Assembly: GCF_008086045.1 (NCBI RefSeq)
Contig: NZ_VSEY01000002.1
Span: 186,001 to 250,000 of the forward strand
Reading direction: 5' to 3'
DNA from: Nonomuraea sp. PA05
GTDB taxonomy: Bacteria > Actinomycetota > Actinomycetes > Streptosporangiales > Streptosporangiaceae
Length of the DNA stretch: 64,000 nt
How positions within the stretch are numbered: position 1 is the first letter of the stretch; each line of letters opens with the position of its first letter. The notes beneath the pieces were generated by a model. It worked only from the letters and a program-made list of their open reading frames with translations, had not been told where the DNA came from and ran no database searches. Position numbers and translations under genes: made by a program. Shown piece after piece: positions 25,424 to 33,675 of this stretch.

Positions 25424-26650
25424 TCAGCGCAGGGCGACCCCGAGGAGGGCGTCGGCGAGGTCGCGGACGAGGCCGGGAGCCGGCTCGTCCTTGCCGCCGC
25501 CCGCGAGGGCCTGCTCGGCCCAGGCGTCCACGGCGGCCAGCGCGCCGGGCGAGTCGAGGTCGTCGGCCAGCCGCTCGCGCACCTTCGCCAGCACCTCGCC
25601 GGCCGGCGGTCCGGCGGTCAGCGCGACCGCGGAGCGCCAGCGCGCCAGCCGCTGCTCGGCCCGCTCCATCAGCCCGGGCACGTACTCCCAGTCGGCCCGG
25701 TAGTGGTGGGCCAGCAGGACGAGCCTGATCGCCATCGGGTCGTGCTCGCGGCGCAGCTTGGAGACGAAGACCAGGTTGCCCTTGGACTTCGACATCTTCT
25801 CGCCGTCGAGCGCCACCATGCCGGCGTGCGTGTAGAACTTGGCGAACGGCCACTCGCCGGTCGCCGCGTGCCCCTCGGAGGCGCCGCACTCGTGGTGCGG
25901 GAAGATCAGGTCGGAGCCGCCGCCGGCCACGTCGTAGCCCGCGCCCAGGTTGTCCAGGGCGATCGCGGTGCACTCGATGTGCCAGCCGGGACGGCCGCGG
26001 CCCAGCGGTGAGTCCCAGGCGGGCTCGCCGGGCCGCTCGGCCCGCCACAGCAGCCAGTCGAGCGGGTGCCGCTTGCCCTGCCGTTCTGGGTCGCCGCCGC
26101 GCTCGGCGAACAGGGCCAGCATCTCCTGCTCGCCGTACCCGGACACCTGGCCGAACTTGGGGGCGTCGGCCACGCTGAAGTAGACGTCGCCGTCGAGGTC
26201 GTAGGTGACGCCCTTGGCGGCCAGCCTGGCGATCAGGCCGGCGACCCGGCCGACGACCTCGGTGACGCCCACGTACTCGCGGGGCGGCATGATCCGCAGC
26301 GCCTCCATGTCGCCGCGGAAGAGCTCGATCTCCCGCTCGGCCAGGTCCTGCCAGGCGATGCCGGTCTGGGCGGCCCGCTCCAGCAGCGGGTCGTCCACGT
26401 CGGTGGCGTTCTGCGTGTAGTGCACCTCGTGGCCCGCGTCGCGCCACAGCCGGCCGACGAGGTCGAAGGCGTGGTAGGTGTTGGCGTGGCCGAGGTGGGT
26501 GGCGTCGTAGGGGGTGATGCCGCAGACGTACATCCTGGCGGTGGGACCGGGGTCGGTCTGCCGCACCTGCTTGGCCGAGGTGTCGTAGAGACTGAGCGGA
26601 ATGCTCTCACCTGGGAGTTTGGGAACGTTCTGGGCAGACCACGATCTCAT
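25424..26650 (-). CDS. mshC: Cysteine:glucosaminyl-inositol ligase, mycothiol biosynthesis
   Basis: This 408-residue class I synthetase-like enzyme links cysteine to GlcN-inositol using ATP, the third enzymatic stage of mycothiol synthesis. The N-terminus [14 protein letters not shown] is specific for MshC and differs from cysteinyl-tRNA synthetase. Motifs are [19 protein letters not shown] (Cys43 for zinc, HLGH 52-55), [24 protein letters not shown], and KMSKSKGN (near 288). The tRNA-anticodon domain of CysRS is absent. Downstream in the genome direction, the NRDE gene ends ten bases before this start, so mshC lies at the end of a minus-strand cluster with the SCO1664, DUF3090 and MSMEG_4193 genes. 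Confidence 0.96.
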   Translation of the reverse strand: MRSWSAQNVPKLPGESIPLSLYDTSAKQVRQTDPGPTARMYVCGITPYDATHLGHANTYHAFDLVGRLWRDAGHEVHYTQNATDVDDPLLERAAQTGIAWQDLAEREIELFRGDMEALRIMPPREYVGVTEVVGRVAGLIARLAAKGVTYDLDGDVYFSVADAPKFGQVSGYGEQEMLALFAERGGDPERQGKRHPLDWLLWRAERPGEPAWDSPLGRGRPGWHIECTAIALDNLGAGYDVAGGGSDLIFPHHECGASEGHAATGEWPFAKFYTHAGMVALDGEKMSKSKGNLVFVSKLRREHDPMAIRLVLLAHHYRADWEYVPGLMERAEQRLARWRSAVALTAGPPAGEVLAKVRERLADDLDSPGALAAVDAWAEQALAGGGKDEPAPGLVRDLADALLGVALR

Positions 26651-26660
26651 GTCTTTGAGC

Positions 26661-27314
26661 CTATCCGTCCCGATCAGCGGTCAGGTCGGTGAAGTCGTAG
26701 GTCACGCCCTCCTGCGCGATCGCGACCTCCATCACCGACAGGGAGGCGAAGACCCGGCCGTCGGGCAGCTCGTGCCTGACGATGAGCGCCCCCGGGTCGG
26801 CGGACGGCTCGGCCTTGATCAGCTCGCCCCATCGCCCGGAGTCCCTGAAGCGCGGCAGGTACGCGACGACCCGCTCGCTGTCCGGGTCCAAGCCGGTGTT
26901 GACGACCATGCTGGTGCCCTGGGGCAGCTCGGAGACGGCCGCGCGCTCGCCGTCCCAGCTCAGCAGCCGCACCCGCGTCAGGTCGGCCAGCACGAGGTGG
27001 AAGGGGTCGTAGTCACGCAGCTCGCCGTCGCCGGGCAGCTCCCCCGTGTACGCGGCCCGCAGCGCCAGGTCGCCCCGCGAGACCTTGGTGCGCTCGTCGG
27101 CGGCCTTGCCGCGGCCGTTGAGCAGCGCGGCGGCCCGGCGGCCGGAGGCGTTGACCGCCAGCCAGGTGCCGCCGGCCTTCAGGTCGCGGCCCCCGATCAC
27201 GCCCGGGTACTCCGGCCAGTGCTCTCCCGGCCCTTCCCAGGGCCGGTCGGCGAGCTCGTCCCTGACGCCCATGAGGCTCAGCCGCCGCCCGGTTCTCACG
27301 ATCAGCGTGCACAT
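26661..27314 (-). CDS. NRDE-family protein (TANGO2-like)
   Basis: This 217-residue protein of the NRDE/TANGO2 family begins MCTLIV, where Cys2 is the conserved residue exposed if Met is removed, and has [18 protein letters not shown] (matching the N-R-D-E signature region), GGTWLAVN and [10 protein letters not shown]. In eukaryotes TANGO2 is tied to heme or lipid handling, and the bacterial role is not known. The ATG at 27314 seems leaderless: TAATAC at 27329-27324 lies nine bases upstream and there is no Shine-Dalgarno sequence. It ends ten bases before mshC starts. Confidence 0.85.
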   Translation of the reverse strand: MCTLIVRTGRRLSLMGVRDELADRPWEGPGEHWPEYPGVIGGRDLKAGGTWLAVNASGRRAAALLNGRGKAADERTKVSRGDLALRAAYTGELPGDGELRDYDPFHLVLADLTRVRLLSWDGERAAVSELPQGTSMVVNTGLDPDSERVVAYLPRFRDSGRWGELIKAEPSADPGALIVRHELPDGRVFASLSVMEVAIAQEGVTYDFTDLTADRDG

Positions 27315-27323
27315 GGGCAAAGG

Positions 27324-27329
27324 GTATTA
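27324..27329 (-). promoter_or_regulatory. -10 element of a likely leaderless promoter
   Basis: On the minus strand TTTAATACCC places a TAATAC hexamer nine bases before the NRDE ATG, so transcription would begin within a few bases of the start codon. The bases between (CCTTTGCCC) contain no ribosome binding site. Confidence 0.5.
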
Positions 27330-27346
27330 AACGGGCGCCAGGTCTT

Positions 27347-28114
27347 TCATATGGGGGGCCAGGGTATGGCCGGCCAGCCCTCCGACGGGTACGGATGCAC
27401 GCCGGTGTCGAGCAGCCGCCTGACCCGCTGCCAGGTGGCCTCCACCTCCGCCAGGGTGAGCAGCTCGCGCAGCCTGCGCCCGAGCGAGCCCGACTCGATG
27501 TCGCGCTCCAGCTTGGCCAGCACCGCCACCGCCTCGCGGGCCAGCGGCTTGCCGCGCCACTGCCACAGGACCGTGCGGAGTTTGTCCTCCACGGAGAAGC
27601 AGACGCCGTGGTCGACGCCGTACACGTGGCCGGTGGGCAGCGGCAGCAGGTGGCCGCCCTTGCGGTCGGCGTTGTTGACCACCGCGTCGAACACCGCCAT
27701 CCGCCGCACGACCGGGTTGCGGCTCTTGACCAGCCGCATGAGGTCGATCTCGCGTTCGGTGTCGATCCAGAGCTGGCACATGCCGGGGCCGAACGGGCCC
27801 TCGCGGTAGACGGTGGGCGGGACGATGCGCCAGCCGGTGGCCTGCGAGACCTCGAAGGCGGCCACCTCGCGGGCCGCGAGGGTGCCGTCGGGGAAGTCCC
27901 ACAGGGGGCGCTCGCCGCGTACGGGCTTGTAGACGCAGGCGGCCGACCGCTCGCCCAGCTTGACCGAGCAGTAGAGCGTCATGTTGGTCGCCTCGACGAG
28001 GCGGCCCGCTACCTCGAGCGTGCCGTCGCGCAGCAGCGCGAGCGCCTCCTCGTCATGCAGGGACGGCGGTGGGGAGGGTGGCTTGATGGCCGGTTCGCTC
28101 TCGGGAGCGGTCAT
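27347..28114 (-). CDS. SCO1664-family protein, PI3/4-kinase-like fold
   Basis: This 255-residue actinobacterial family protein is named after the Streptomyces homologue. The core has NADRKGGHLL and GVDHGVCF (near 168-190), resembling the catalytic Asp-x4-Asn and Asp-x-Gly loops of phosphatidylinositol-3/4-kinase-type enzymes, and YKPVRGERPLWDFP (near 62) resembles the ATP-binding lysine region. It is probably an ATP-dependent kinase or AMPylase-like enzyme of unknown substrate. Its start overlaps DUF3090 by four bases, so the pair is coupled. Confidence 0.85.
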   Translation of the reverse strand: MTAPESEPAIKPPSPPPSLHDEEALALLRDGTLEVAGRLVEATNMTLYCSVKLGERSAACVYKPVRGERPLWDFPDGTLAAREVAAFEVSQATGWRIVPPTVYREGPFGPGMCQLWIDTEREIDLMRLVKSRNPVVRRMAVFDAVVNNADRKGGHLLPLPTGHVYGVDHGVCFSVEDKLRTVLWQWRGKPLAREAVAVLAKLERDIESGSLGRRLRELLTLAEVEATWQRVRRLLDTGVHPYPSEGWPAIPWPPI

Positions 28115-28659
28115 GAAGCCGCCTCACCCCCGCGGTAGCCGTTGAGACGGACGCAGACGTGACCGGCGGCGTCGAGAGGCTGCCCGCACAGGGGGCACGG
28201 CGGTCTGCCCGCCGCGACGATCTGCAGGGCCCGGTGGGTGAAGGCACGCGCGGCGCCCGCGCTGATGCGCACGCGCAGCACCGCGGGATCGGGGATCTCC
28301 AGGTCGTCCTCCTCGACGACCTCCTGCGCCTCTATCACCACCTGCGACTTCTCGGCGTCCCAGGTCAGCGCCATGGTGCCGACGCGGAAGTCCTCCGCGA
28401 CCGGCGTGTCGAGAGGAGCGTCGTCGGTCAGGTCGGCCGGGGCCAACGCGGGCACCTGGGCGGTGCCCCCGCTGAGCCGCAGCACCTCGTCGAGCAGCTC
28501 GTCGAGCCTGCCCGCGAGTGCGGCGACCTGCAACTTCTCCAGCGCCACCGTGGTCAGTCTGCCCTCGGCCCTGGCCTGCAGAAAAAAGACCCGTGCGCCC
28601 GGCTGCCCCAACGCACCGGCGACGAACCTCTCTGGTGGGTCGTAGTCGAAGACCGGCAT
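28111..28659 (-). CDS. DUF3090 family protein
   Basis: This 182-residue protein of unknown function is typical of actinobacteria. The N-terminus PVFDYDPPERFVAGALGQPGARVFF is conserved in the family, and the C-terminus carries CPLCGQPLDAAGHVC, a four-cysteine/His pattern suggesting a small zinc site. The gene lies between MSMEG_4193 (nine bases upstream) and SCO1664 (overlapping), an order that I recall as conserved near mshC in mycobacteria. Cytoplasmic, with no signal or membrane segment. Confidence 0.88.
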   Translation of the reverse strand: MPVFDYDPPERFVAGALGQPGARVFFLQARAEGRLTTVALEKLQVAALAGRLDELLDEVLRLSGGTAQVPALAPADLTDDAPLDTPVAEDFRVGTMALTWDAEKSQVVIEAQEVVEEDDLEIPDPAVLRVRISAGAARAFTHRALQIVAAGRPPCPLCGQPLDAAGHVCVRLNGYRGGEAAS

Positions 28660-28668
28660 AGCCTGACC

Positions 28669-29355
28669 TTACGTGGTTCCGGGTCCGCCGCCGACGGCGG
28701 CATCGCTCCCGGTGATGTTTTCTCCCCCGTCTTTCTCCTCCGAATCCTCGGCAAGCCGCAATTCCCCCATATCGTTGACCCTGAGAACAAAGGGGCGCAA
28801 GGGGGCATAGCGAATGACGGTGAGGGCCGCCGGATCGGCTGTTATCCGCTGAAACTGATCGAGGTGAAGGCCCAGAGCGTCCGCGACGATCGCCTTGATC
28901 ACGTCGCCGTGGCTGCAAACCAGGTAGACAGCCTTACTCCCCAGGATTCGATTCCACTCCCGGACCGCCGAAACGGCCCTATGTTGCATCTCGGCCACCG
29001 ACTCCCCTTCCGGGAAAGTCGCCGCGCTCGGATGCGCCTGCACGACCTGCCACAACGGCTCCTTGGCGAGCTCGGCCAGCGGCCGGCCCGTCCACTCGCC
29101 GTAGCCGCACTCGATGAAGCGGTCGTCGATCCTGACGTCCAGCCCGCGCCCTTCCGAGACCGCTTGCGCCGTTTCCCGGCAGCGCTCCAGCGGACTGGAG
29201 ACAATGGCGTCGAGCCTGACGCCGGCGACGCGCCCGGCGAGCGCGGCGGCCTGCGCCCTGCCCGCCTCGCTCAGATGCACTCCCGGGGTGCGGCCGGCCA
29301 GCACCGGCCCGGTGAGGTCCGTCAGCCCGTGCCGGGCCAGAAGCAGCGTGGTCAT
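28669..29355 (-). CDS. MSMEG_4193-family phosphatase/phosphomutase (histidine phosphatase superfamily)
   Basis: This 228-residue protein starts LLLARHGLTDLTG, the RHG motif with the catalytic His (residue 9 or so), followed by VSSPLERCRETA (second Arg), FIECGYGEWTGR (Glu), and CSHGDVIKAI (second His). This is a full active site of the 2-His phosphatase family. The long acidic Gly-rich tail (EEKDGGENITGSD...) is typical of the MSMEG_4193 group. It is probably the first gene of a cluster with DUF3090, SCO1664 and, downstream, mshC. The ATG at 29355 is chosen to begin MTTLLLARHG; 64 bp separate it from the divergent aldo/keto reductase gene. Confidence 0.87.
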   Translation of the reverse strand: MTTLLLARHGLTDLTGPVLAGRTPGVHLSEAGRAQAAALAGRVAGVRLDAIVSSPLERCRETAQAVSEGRGLDVRIDDRFIECGYGEWTGRPLAELAKEPLWQVVQAHPSAATFPEGESVAEMQHRAVSAVREWNRILGSKAVYLVCSHGDVIKAIVADALGLHLDQFQRITADPAALTVIRYAPLRPFVLRVNDMGELRLAEDSEEKDGGENITGSDAAVGGGPGTT

Positions 29356-29419
29356 CCAGCAAGTGTCGCAGGCGTCGATTCCCACGTTTCATCGGCCTGG
29401 ACGGTAACCTGGCGGGATC

Positions 29420-30367
29420 ATGGAGCAGCGCTATGTCGGCCACAGCGGCCTGTCGGTGTCCCGCTTGGGGCTCGGCACGATGACCTGGGGTCGTGACACC
29501 GACGCGGACGAGGCCGCCGCCCAGCTCCGCACGTTCATGGACGCGGGCGGCACCCTGGTCGACACGGCCGACGTCTACACGGGCGGCGACGCCGAGCGGC
29601 TGCTGGGGCGGATGCTGCGCGACTCGGTGCCGCGCGCGGAGCTGGTGATCTCCACCAAGGCCGTGGTGACGCCGGCGGGCCGCCGCCCGCGCGACGCCTC
29701 CAGGCGCCACCTGATCGCCGCCGTCGACGACTCGCTCAACCGGCTCGGGCTCGACTACGTCGACCTGTGGCAGCTGCACACCTACGACGCCGAGGTGCCC
29801 CTGGAGGAGACCCTGGCCGCGCTCGACGCCATCGTCGCCTCGGGGCGCGCCGTCTACGCGGGCGTCTGCGACTACACCGGCTGGCAGCTCGCCGCCGCCG
29901 CCGTCACCCAGAAGATGATCCCGGGCCGCATCCCGATCACCTCCGCCCAGGCCGAGTACTCCCTACTGGCCCGCGAGCCCGAGCGCGAGCTGCTGCCCGC
30001 CGCCGCGCACCTGGGGGTGGGCGTGCTGGCCTGGTCGCCGCTCGGGCGCGGCGTGCTGACCGGCAAGTACCGCACCGGCATCCCCGGCGACTCGCGCGCC
30101 GCCACCCCGCACTTCGCCGACTTCGTCCGGCCCTACCTGGACGAGCGCAGCCGGCGGGTCGTGGAGTCCGTCATGACCGCCGCCGACGGCCTCGGCGTCT
30201 CGCCCCTGGCCGTGGCGCTGTCGTGGGTGCGCGACCAGCCCTGCGTGGCCTCGGCCATCGTCGGGGCGCGCACGCACGCGCAGTTGAAGGGCGTTCTCCC
30301 GGCCGAGGACGTCGTGCTGCCGATAGAGATCCGCGAGGCCCTCGATGACGTGTCGTCCCTCGACTGA
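29420..30367 (+). CDS. Aldo/keto reductase
   Basis: This 315-residue NADPH-dependent TIM-barrel oxidoreductase has the catalytic tetrad: DTADVYTGG (Asp and Tyr near 48-53), ISTKAV (Lys near 81) and QLHTYD (His near 117). The C-terminus IVGARTHAQL is the cofactor-binding signature. The substrate is unknown; relatives reduce aldehydes and ketones of many kinds. It is divergent from the MSMEG_4193 gene. Confidence 0.92.
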   Translation: MEQRYVGHSGLSVSRLGLGTMTWGRDTDADEAAAQLRTFMDAGGTLVDTADVYTGGDAERLLGRMLRDSVPRAELVISTKAVVTPAGRRPRDASRRHLIAAVDDSLNRLGLDYVDLWQLHTYDAEVPLEETLAALDAIVASGRAVYAGVCDYTGWQLAAAAVTQKMIPGRIPITSAQAEYSLLAREPERELLPAAAHLGVGVLAWSPLGRGVLTGKYRTGIPGDSRAATPHFADFVRPYLDERSRRVVESVMTAADGLGVSPLAVALSWVRDQPCVASAIVGARTHAQLKGVLPAEDVVLPIEIREALDDVSSLD

Positions 30368-30515
30368 CCCGCCGCGCGGCGGGCGCGACACGGAACGAGA
30401 GACCTTCTCGCGTATCACTACTCGATACCGAATCGCAACTTTACCCGGCAAACGCCTGCGTCTGACGCGCGATGTCCATAAAGATTTCCCCCGGAAGCGA
30501 CGCAGGAGGGGACGG

Positions 30516-31364
30516 ATGGGGAGCAGGACCGCGATCTCGGCTGGAGTTCTCGCGGTGGCGCTGGCGGCCGTCCCGGTGGCGGCGCCTGCCGCCTCGGCCG
30601 CCGCCCAGGACTGCACACGCGACGGAGGCCTGCTCTCAGGGGTGACCAACACGCTGTGCGACGTGGTCGACGCGGTCACCGGCACGGTCGACACGCTCAC
30701 CGGCGGCGCCACCGACCCGCTGACCGACGGCGTCGACAAGGCCACCGACGAGGTGCTGGGCCGGGTCGGCGAGGCCGTGCCCACCACCAAGGCCTCCCCC
30801 TCCGCCTCCTCCTCCGCCAAGCCGTCCACCTCCTCCCCCACCACCCCCAGGCCGAGCAGGACGGGCCTGGTGCCGGAGACTCTCGGCAACGTGTGCCTGC
30901 CGGTGCTCGCCTGCGACGACCAGGAGACCGCCGACCGGCTCACCCCCCGCCCCAAGTCCTCGGCCACGCCCACGGAGGTCCGCACGGGGCGCGGCTGGGA
31001 GAGCACCGCCTCGGCGGCCCCGGCCGTGCCGAGCGCCACTCCCCCGCCGAGCAGCCCGCAGTCGGTCGGCACCGGCACGCCCGTCCCCGAGCGGAAGACC
31101 GCCCACGCCGAGGAGCCGCGCGTGGACCTGCTGTGGCCCAACCCGTTCGTGCACGAACTCGCCGTGCCCATGCAGGACCAGCGGGTCGTGCGCCCCAGCC
31201 CGCCCGCCTCCGACGTGCTCGGCACGGTCCTGACGATCGCGCTGCTGGGCTCGGCGGTGCTGGCCACCCGCATCGTGCAGCAACGGCGGCAGCGCGCGGA
31301 GCCCGCCGAGTCCATCCCCTTCGAGCCGGCCCGCACGGGCAACGGCCGGCACCGGCTGGCATGA
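30516..31364 (+). CDS. Secreted, membrane-anchored Ser/Pro/Thr-rich protein, unknown
   Basis: This 282-residue product has a signal peptide (MGSRTAISAGVLAVALAA, AxA site near 30), then a short possibly structured part with a Cys pair (DCTRDG...TLCDVV), then a long Ser/Thr/Pro-rich stretch (about 95-210) as in cell-wall-spanning linkers, and a C-terminal membrane helix (VLTIALLGSAVLATRIV, near 235) with a basic tail. It is presumably anchored in the membrane with the middle crossing the wall. No family is recognised. AGGAGGGG precedes the ATG. The aldo/keto reductase gene ends 148 bases upstream. Confidence 0.75.
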   Translation: MGSRTAISAGVLAVALAAVPVAAPAASAAAQDCTRDGGLLSGVTNTLCDVVDAVTGTVDTLTGGATDPLTDGVDKATDEVLGRVGEAVPTTKASPSASSSAKPSTSSPTTPRPSRTGLVPETLGNVCLPVLACDDQETADRLTPRPKSSATPTEVRTGRGWESTASAAPAVPSATPPPSSPQSVGTGTPVPERKTAHAEEPRVDLLWPNPFVHELAVPMQDQRVVRPSPPASDVLGTVLTIALLGSAVLATRIVQQRRQRAEPAESIPFEPARTGNGRHRLA

Positions 31365-31388
31365 GCCCCTCGGCGATCACACTGTGTG

Positions 31389-31416
31389 TTGCATCGGACA
31401 CGAAGCCGTCTATCTT
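31389..31416 (+). promoter_or_regulatory. Sigma-70-type promoter candidate
   Basis: TTGCAT at 31389-31394 and TATCTT at 31411-31416 are 16 bases apart, just after the secreted-protein gene. It would give a leader of about 80 bases for the 139-residue unknown protein at 31501. Confidence 0.5.
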
Positions 31417-31500
31417 GGTGGGTGAGCCGTCCTCGGAATCCAATGGTGAATGACGGGATCACTGTCGTGGCGAGGCGGCCTACACGCCTGAGGAGTCGTG

Positions 31501-31920
31501 ATGTCCGCTCTGGAGCATCCTCCCTTGGACGACCGGCACCGGTCCGAGACGGAACCATGCCTGCGCGAAGGGTTCCTGCGCCTCGCGAAAGCCGCGGGCG
31601 AGCGGGCCGCGCGCGCCGCCGAACGGGCTCGCCGCGCGGGGCTGCGGCTGGAGCGCCTGCGGACGGGACAGCCCTACGCCCACCCGGACGCCGGCCGGCC
31701 CGTTTCCACGCCCATCCGGGCGACGCTCGATCACTCCCTGTCCTACCAGGTTCTGATCGCCGTCCACGAGCAGGCGGTGCGCCTGTGCCGGGAGCGCGCC
31801 GAACGGGGCAACGGAGACCTCGAGCACTTCCGGGAACGCGCCGCCTGGCACCTCGCCGCGGCCGAGCGGGCGCGCACGGCCAGAGCCGCCTGGGTGTCCG
31901 CATATCGTCTCCCCCCTTGA
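31501..31920 (+). CDS. Small Arg/Ala-rich hypothetical protein
   Basis: This 139-residue cytoplasmic protein is predicted mostly helical, with many Arg, Glu and Ala residues (RAARAAERARRAGLRLERL near 38-56). I recognise no family. AGGAG five bases before the ATG supports the start over the GTG one codon earlier. It is 19 bases upstream of the STAS gene and may be co-transcribed with it, which would place it in the same stress-signalling context. Confidence 0.6.
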   Translation: MSALEHPPLDDRHRSETEPCLREGFLRLAKAAGERAARAAERARRAGLRLERLRTGQPYAHPDAGRPVSTPIRATLDHSLSYQVLIAVHEQAVRLCRERAERGNGDLEHFRERAAWHLAAAERARTARAAWVSAYRLPP

Positions 31921-31939
31921 TCGGCTCAGATTTCGACGG

Positions 31940-32368
31940 ATGGGTACCACCCTTGGGGGCAGGAGAAGGCAGCCCATCCGTGCCGAGACAGTGAGACGAT
32001 CAGTGCTCGTGGCAGAACGCAGGGAAGTTCCGGACTTCCGACGCTCCTGGGCCGTCATCGCCCTTGGCGGAAGCCTTGACGATGCCACCGTGGACCAGGT
32101 CGAACGGGAGATCCAGCAACTGGCCGGCGAGGGCGCGCGGCTCATCGTGGACGTCAGCGAGCTGCACTACCTCGACGACTTCGGGGTCGACATGCTGGTG
32201 CTGCTGGCCCACCACATGCACAAGCGGGGTGGTGGGCTGATGGCGCTGGTCGACCGCCATGGCTACATCCGTCAGATCTTGGGTGAGGCGGGCCTGGAGG
32301 GCCTGCTCCCGCTGTTCCCCGGCGTGGCCGATGCCATGCGGGGGCTGGAGGAGGACCCTCCGGGCTGA
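31940..32368 (+). CDS. STAS-domain protein, anti-sigma factor antagonist-like
   Basis: The product has up to 142 residues, with the STAS core from about residue 36. At the normal phosphorylation site, where antagonists have Asp-Ser-Ser/Thr-Gly, this protein reads YLDDFGVDML, so the phospho-acceptor serine is replaced by Asp. It may be permanently in one state or serve in a stressosome-like assembly. The start is uncertain: the ATG at 31940 lacks a ribosome binding site, and GGGTAC at 31942-31947 resembles a stress-sigma -10, which would favour GTG at 31991 or 32003. The gene is convergent with the B12-binding protein, whose end is eight bases away. Confidence 0.8.
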   Translation: MGTTLGGRRRQPIRAETVRRSVLVAERREVPDFRRSWAVIALGGSLDDATVDQVEREIQQLAGEGARLIVDVSELHYLDDFGVDMLVLLAHHMHKRGGGLMALVDRHGYIRQILGEAGLEGLLPLFPGVADAMRGLEEDPPG

Positions 32369-32375
32369 GCGCGCC

Positions 32376-33428
32376 TCAGAACGGGTGTCCCGGCTTGTCC
32401 TTGCCGTGCTCGCGGCGCAGCACCTCCTGGCCCTGCTCCACCGTCGCCTGCGCCCGCGGGCAGCTCTTCAGCCCGGCGGCGATCAGCTCCAGCGCCGGGT
32501 ACAGCGTCTCCTCCGGCACGCCCCTGGCCGTGAGAATGCCGGCCATCCACAGCAGGAACCTGGAGAACAGCGCGGGGTCACGCACATATACCGACATCGT
32601 GAGGAAGTCGATGACATGCCCGATGTCCTCGCGGGTGTGCCTGAGCTGCCGGTCGCTGTAGGCGGCCATCGCCGGGATCCGCTCGCTGAGCCGCCACATG
32701 ACGGAGTCGATCAGCTCCTGCGCCGTTCCCTTGATCTGGCCGTACTCCTGGTCGTCAGGGCCCTCGGCTCCCCCGGGCCCGCGAGCCGGGTCCTCGATCA
32801 GGCGCCGTGCCGCGCCGCGCCCGTCCGGCGCCCAGCCGTCGGCGCCCAGCATGCGCGCGTAACGGCCGTCCTCGCCGAAGGCCGCGCCGCCCGCCAGCAC
32901 CGGCCTGCCCACCTCCCGGCAGGCCGTGATCGCCTCACGGGCGGCCGGCAGCCGCGTGGGCAGCGACGCCGACAGCAGCACCACGTCCGCCTCCGACTCG
33001 CGCACCTGGATCGGCAGGAACGGGGTGGGCACGTGCGGGCCCAGGTAGTCGACCCGCCAGCCGTCCAGGCGCAGCACCTCGGCCAGCAGCCTGGTGGGGA
33101 ACGCGTGCCACTCGCCGTCCACGCACGCCACCGCGGCCCGGCCCCTGTCGCCGGCGTGCCGCGCGCGGGCGGCCGGGTGCCGCGAGGCGGCGGCCATCAC
33201 CCGCTCGCCGACGGCGGTGACGATGTGCTCCTGGGCGACGGTCACCTCGTTGGCGGCCCAGGCGTCCCCGACCTGCTTCTGGAGGGGGGCCACCACGTCC
33301 AGCAGGAGATCCTCCACGGGGAGGCCGTCGTCGAGCGCCGTCATCGCGGCGTCGGCGGCGCCGTGGTCGTCGCCGTCGAGGGCGGAGGTCCAGAGCCTGT
33401 CTCTGAGGTGTTCGAGGTTGTCCGCCAT
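32376..33428 (-). CDS. B12-binding sensor-like protein with CarH-type W-x9-EH motif
   Basis: This 350-residue protein has an N-terminal helical cap with Trp57 followed nine residues later by Glu67-His68 (WAANEVTVAQEH), the W-x9-EH signature of CarH/LitR adenosylcobalamin photoreceptors. A Rossmann-like cobalamin domain follows with GEWHAFP (Glu106, His108), matching the E-x-H ligand motif although the later Gly is Pro. Residues about 240-350 form a further helical domain I do not recognise. There is no MerR DNA-binding domain, so it would signal by protein contact. GGAGGCGG precedes the ATG. The convergent STAS gene suggests sigma-factor control by light, B12 or both. Confidence 0.8.
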   Translation of the reverse strand: MADNLEHLRDRLWTSALDGDDHGAADAAMTALDDGLPVEDLLLDVVAPLQKQVGDAWAANEVTVAQEHIVTAVGERVMAAASRHPAARARHAGDRGRAAVACVDGEWHAFPTRLLAEVLRLDGWRVDYLGPHVPTPFLPIQVRESEADVVLLSASLPTRLPAAREAITACREVGRPVLAGGAAFGEDGRYARMLGADGWAPDGRGAARRLIEDPARGPGGAEGPDDQEYGQIKGTAQELIDSVMWRLSERIPAMAAYSDRQLRHTREDIGHVIDFLTMSVYVRDPALFSRFLLWMAGILTARGVPEETLYPALELIAAGLKSCPRAQATVEQGQEVLRREHGKDKPGHPF

Positions 33429-33675
33429 GTGGCCGCCTCCTCGTCGTGGACGGTTTCCCCGGCCAACATCGCGCGCCGGGGGGAGGCGGTCAAGCAGAAT
33501 GCGCGCTTCGGTGGCGGGCGGGTGCCCCATCGGGCGCCGGGATCCACGCGGACGGCCGGCATCTCGCGCGTGACGGCGCCCGGCCCCTGAGCCGGAGGAG
33601 CGTGCTCCTGGACAGGGGCCGGCCACGTGCGGCGGGTGGGGCGCCGTGGGCTGTGCCGTAAAAGAGAGAAGGAGC

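Noticed and set aside
31361..31453. 30-codon ORF overlapping the end of the secreted protein gene (ATGA)
   Set aside because: It has no ribosome binding site, contains the probable promoter of the next gene, and its peptide resembles nothing known.
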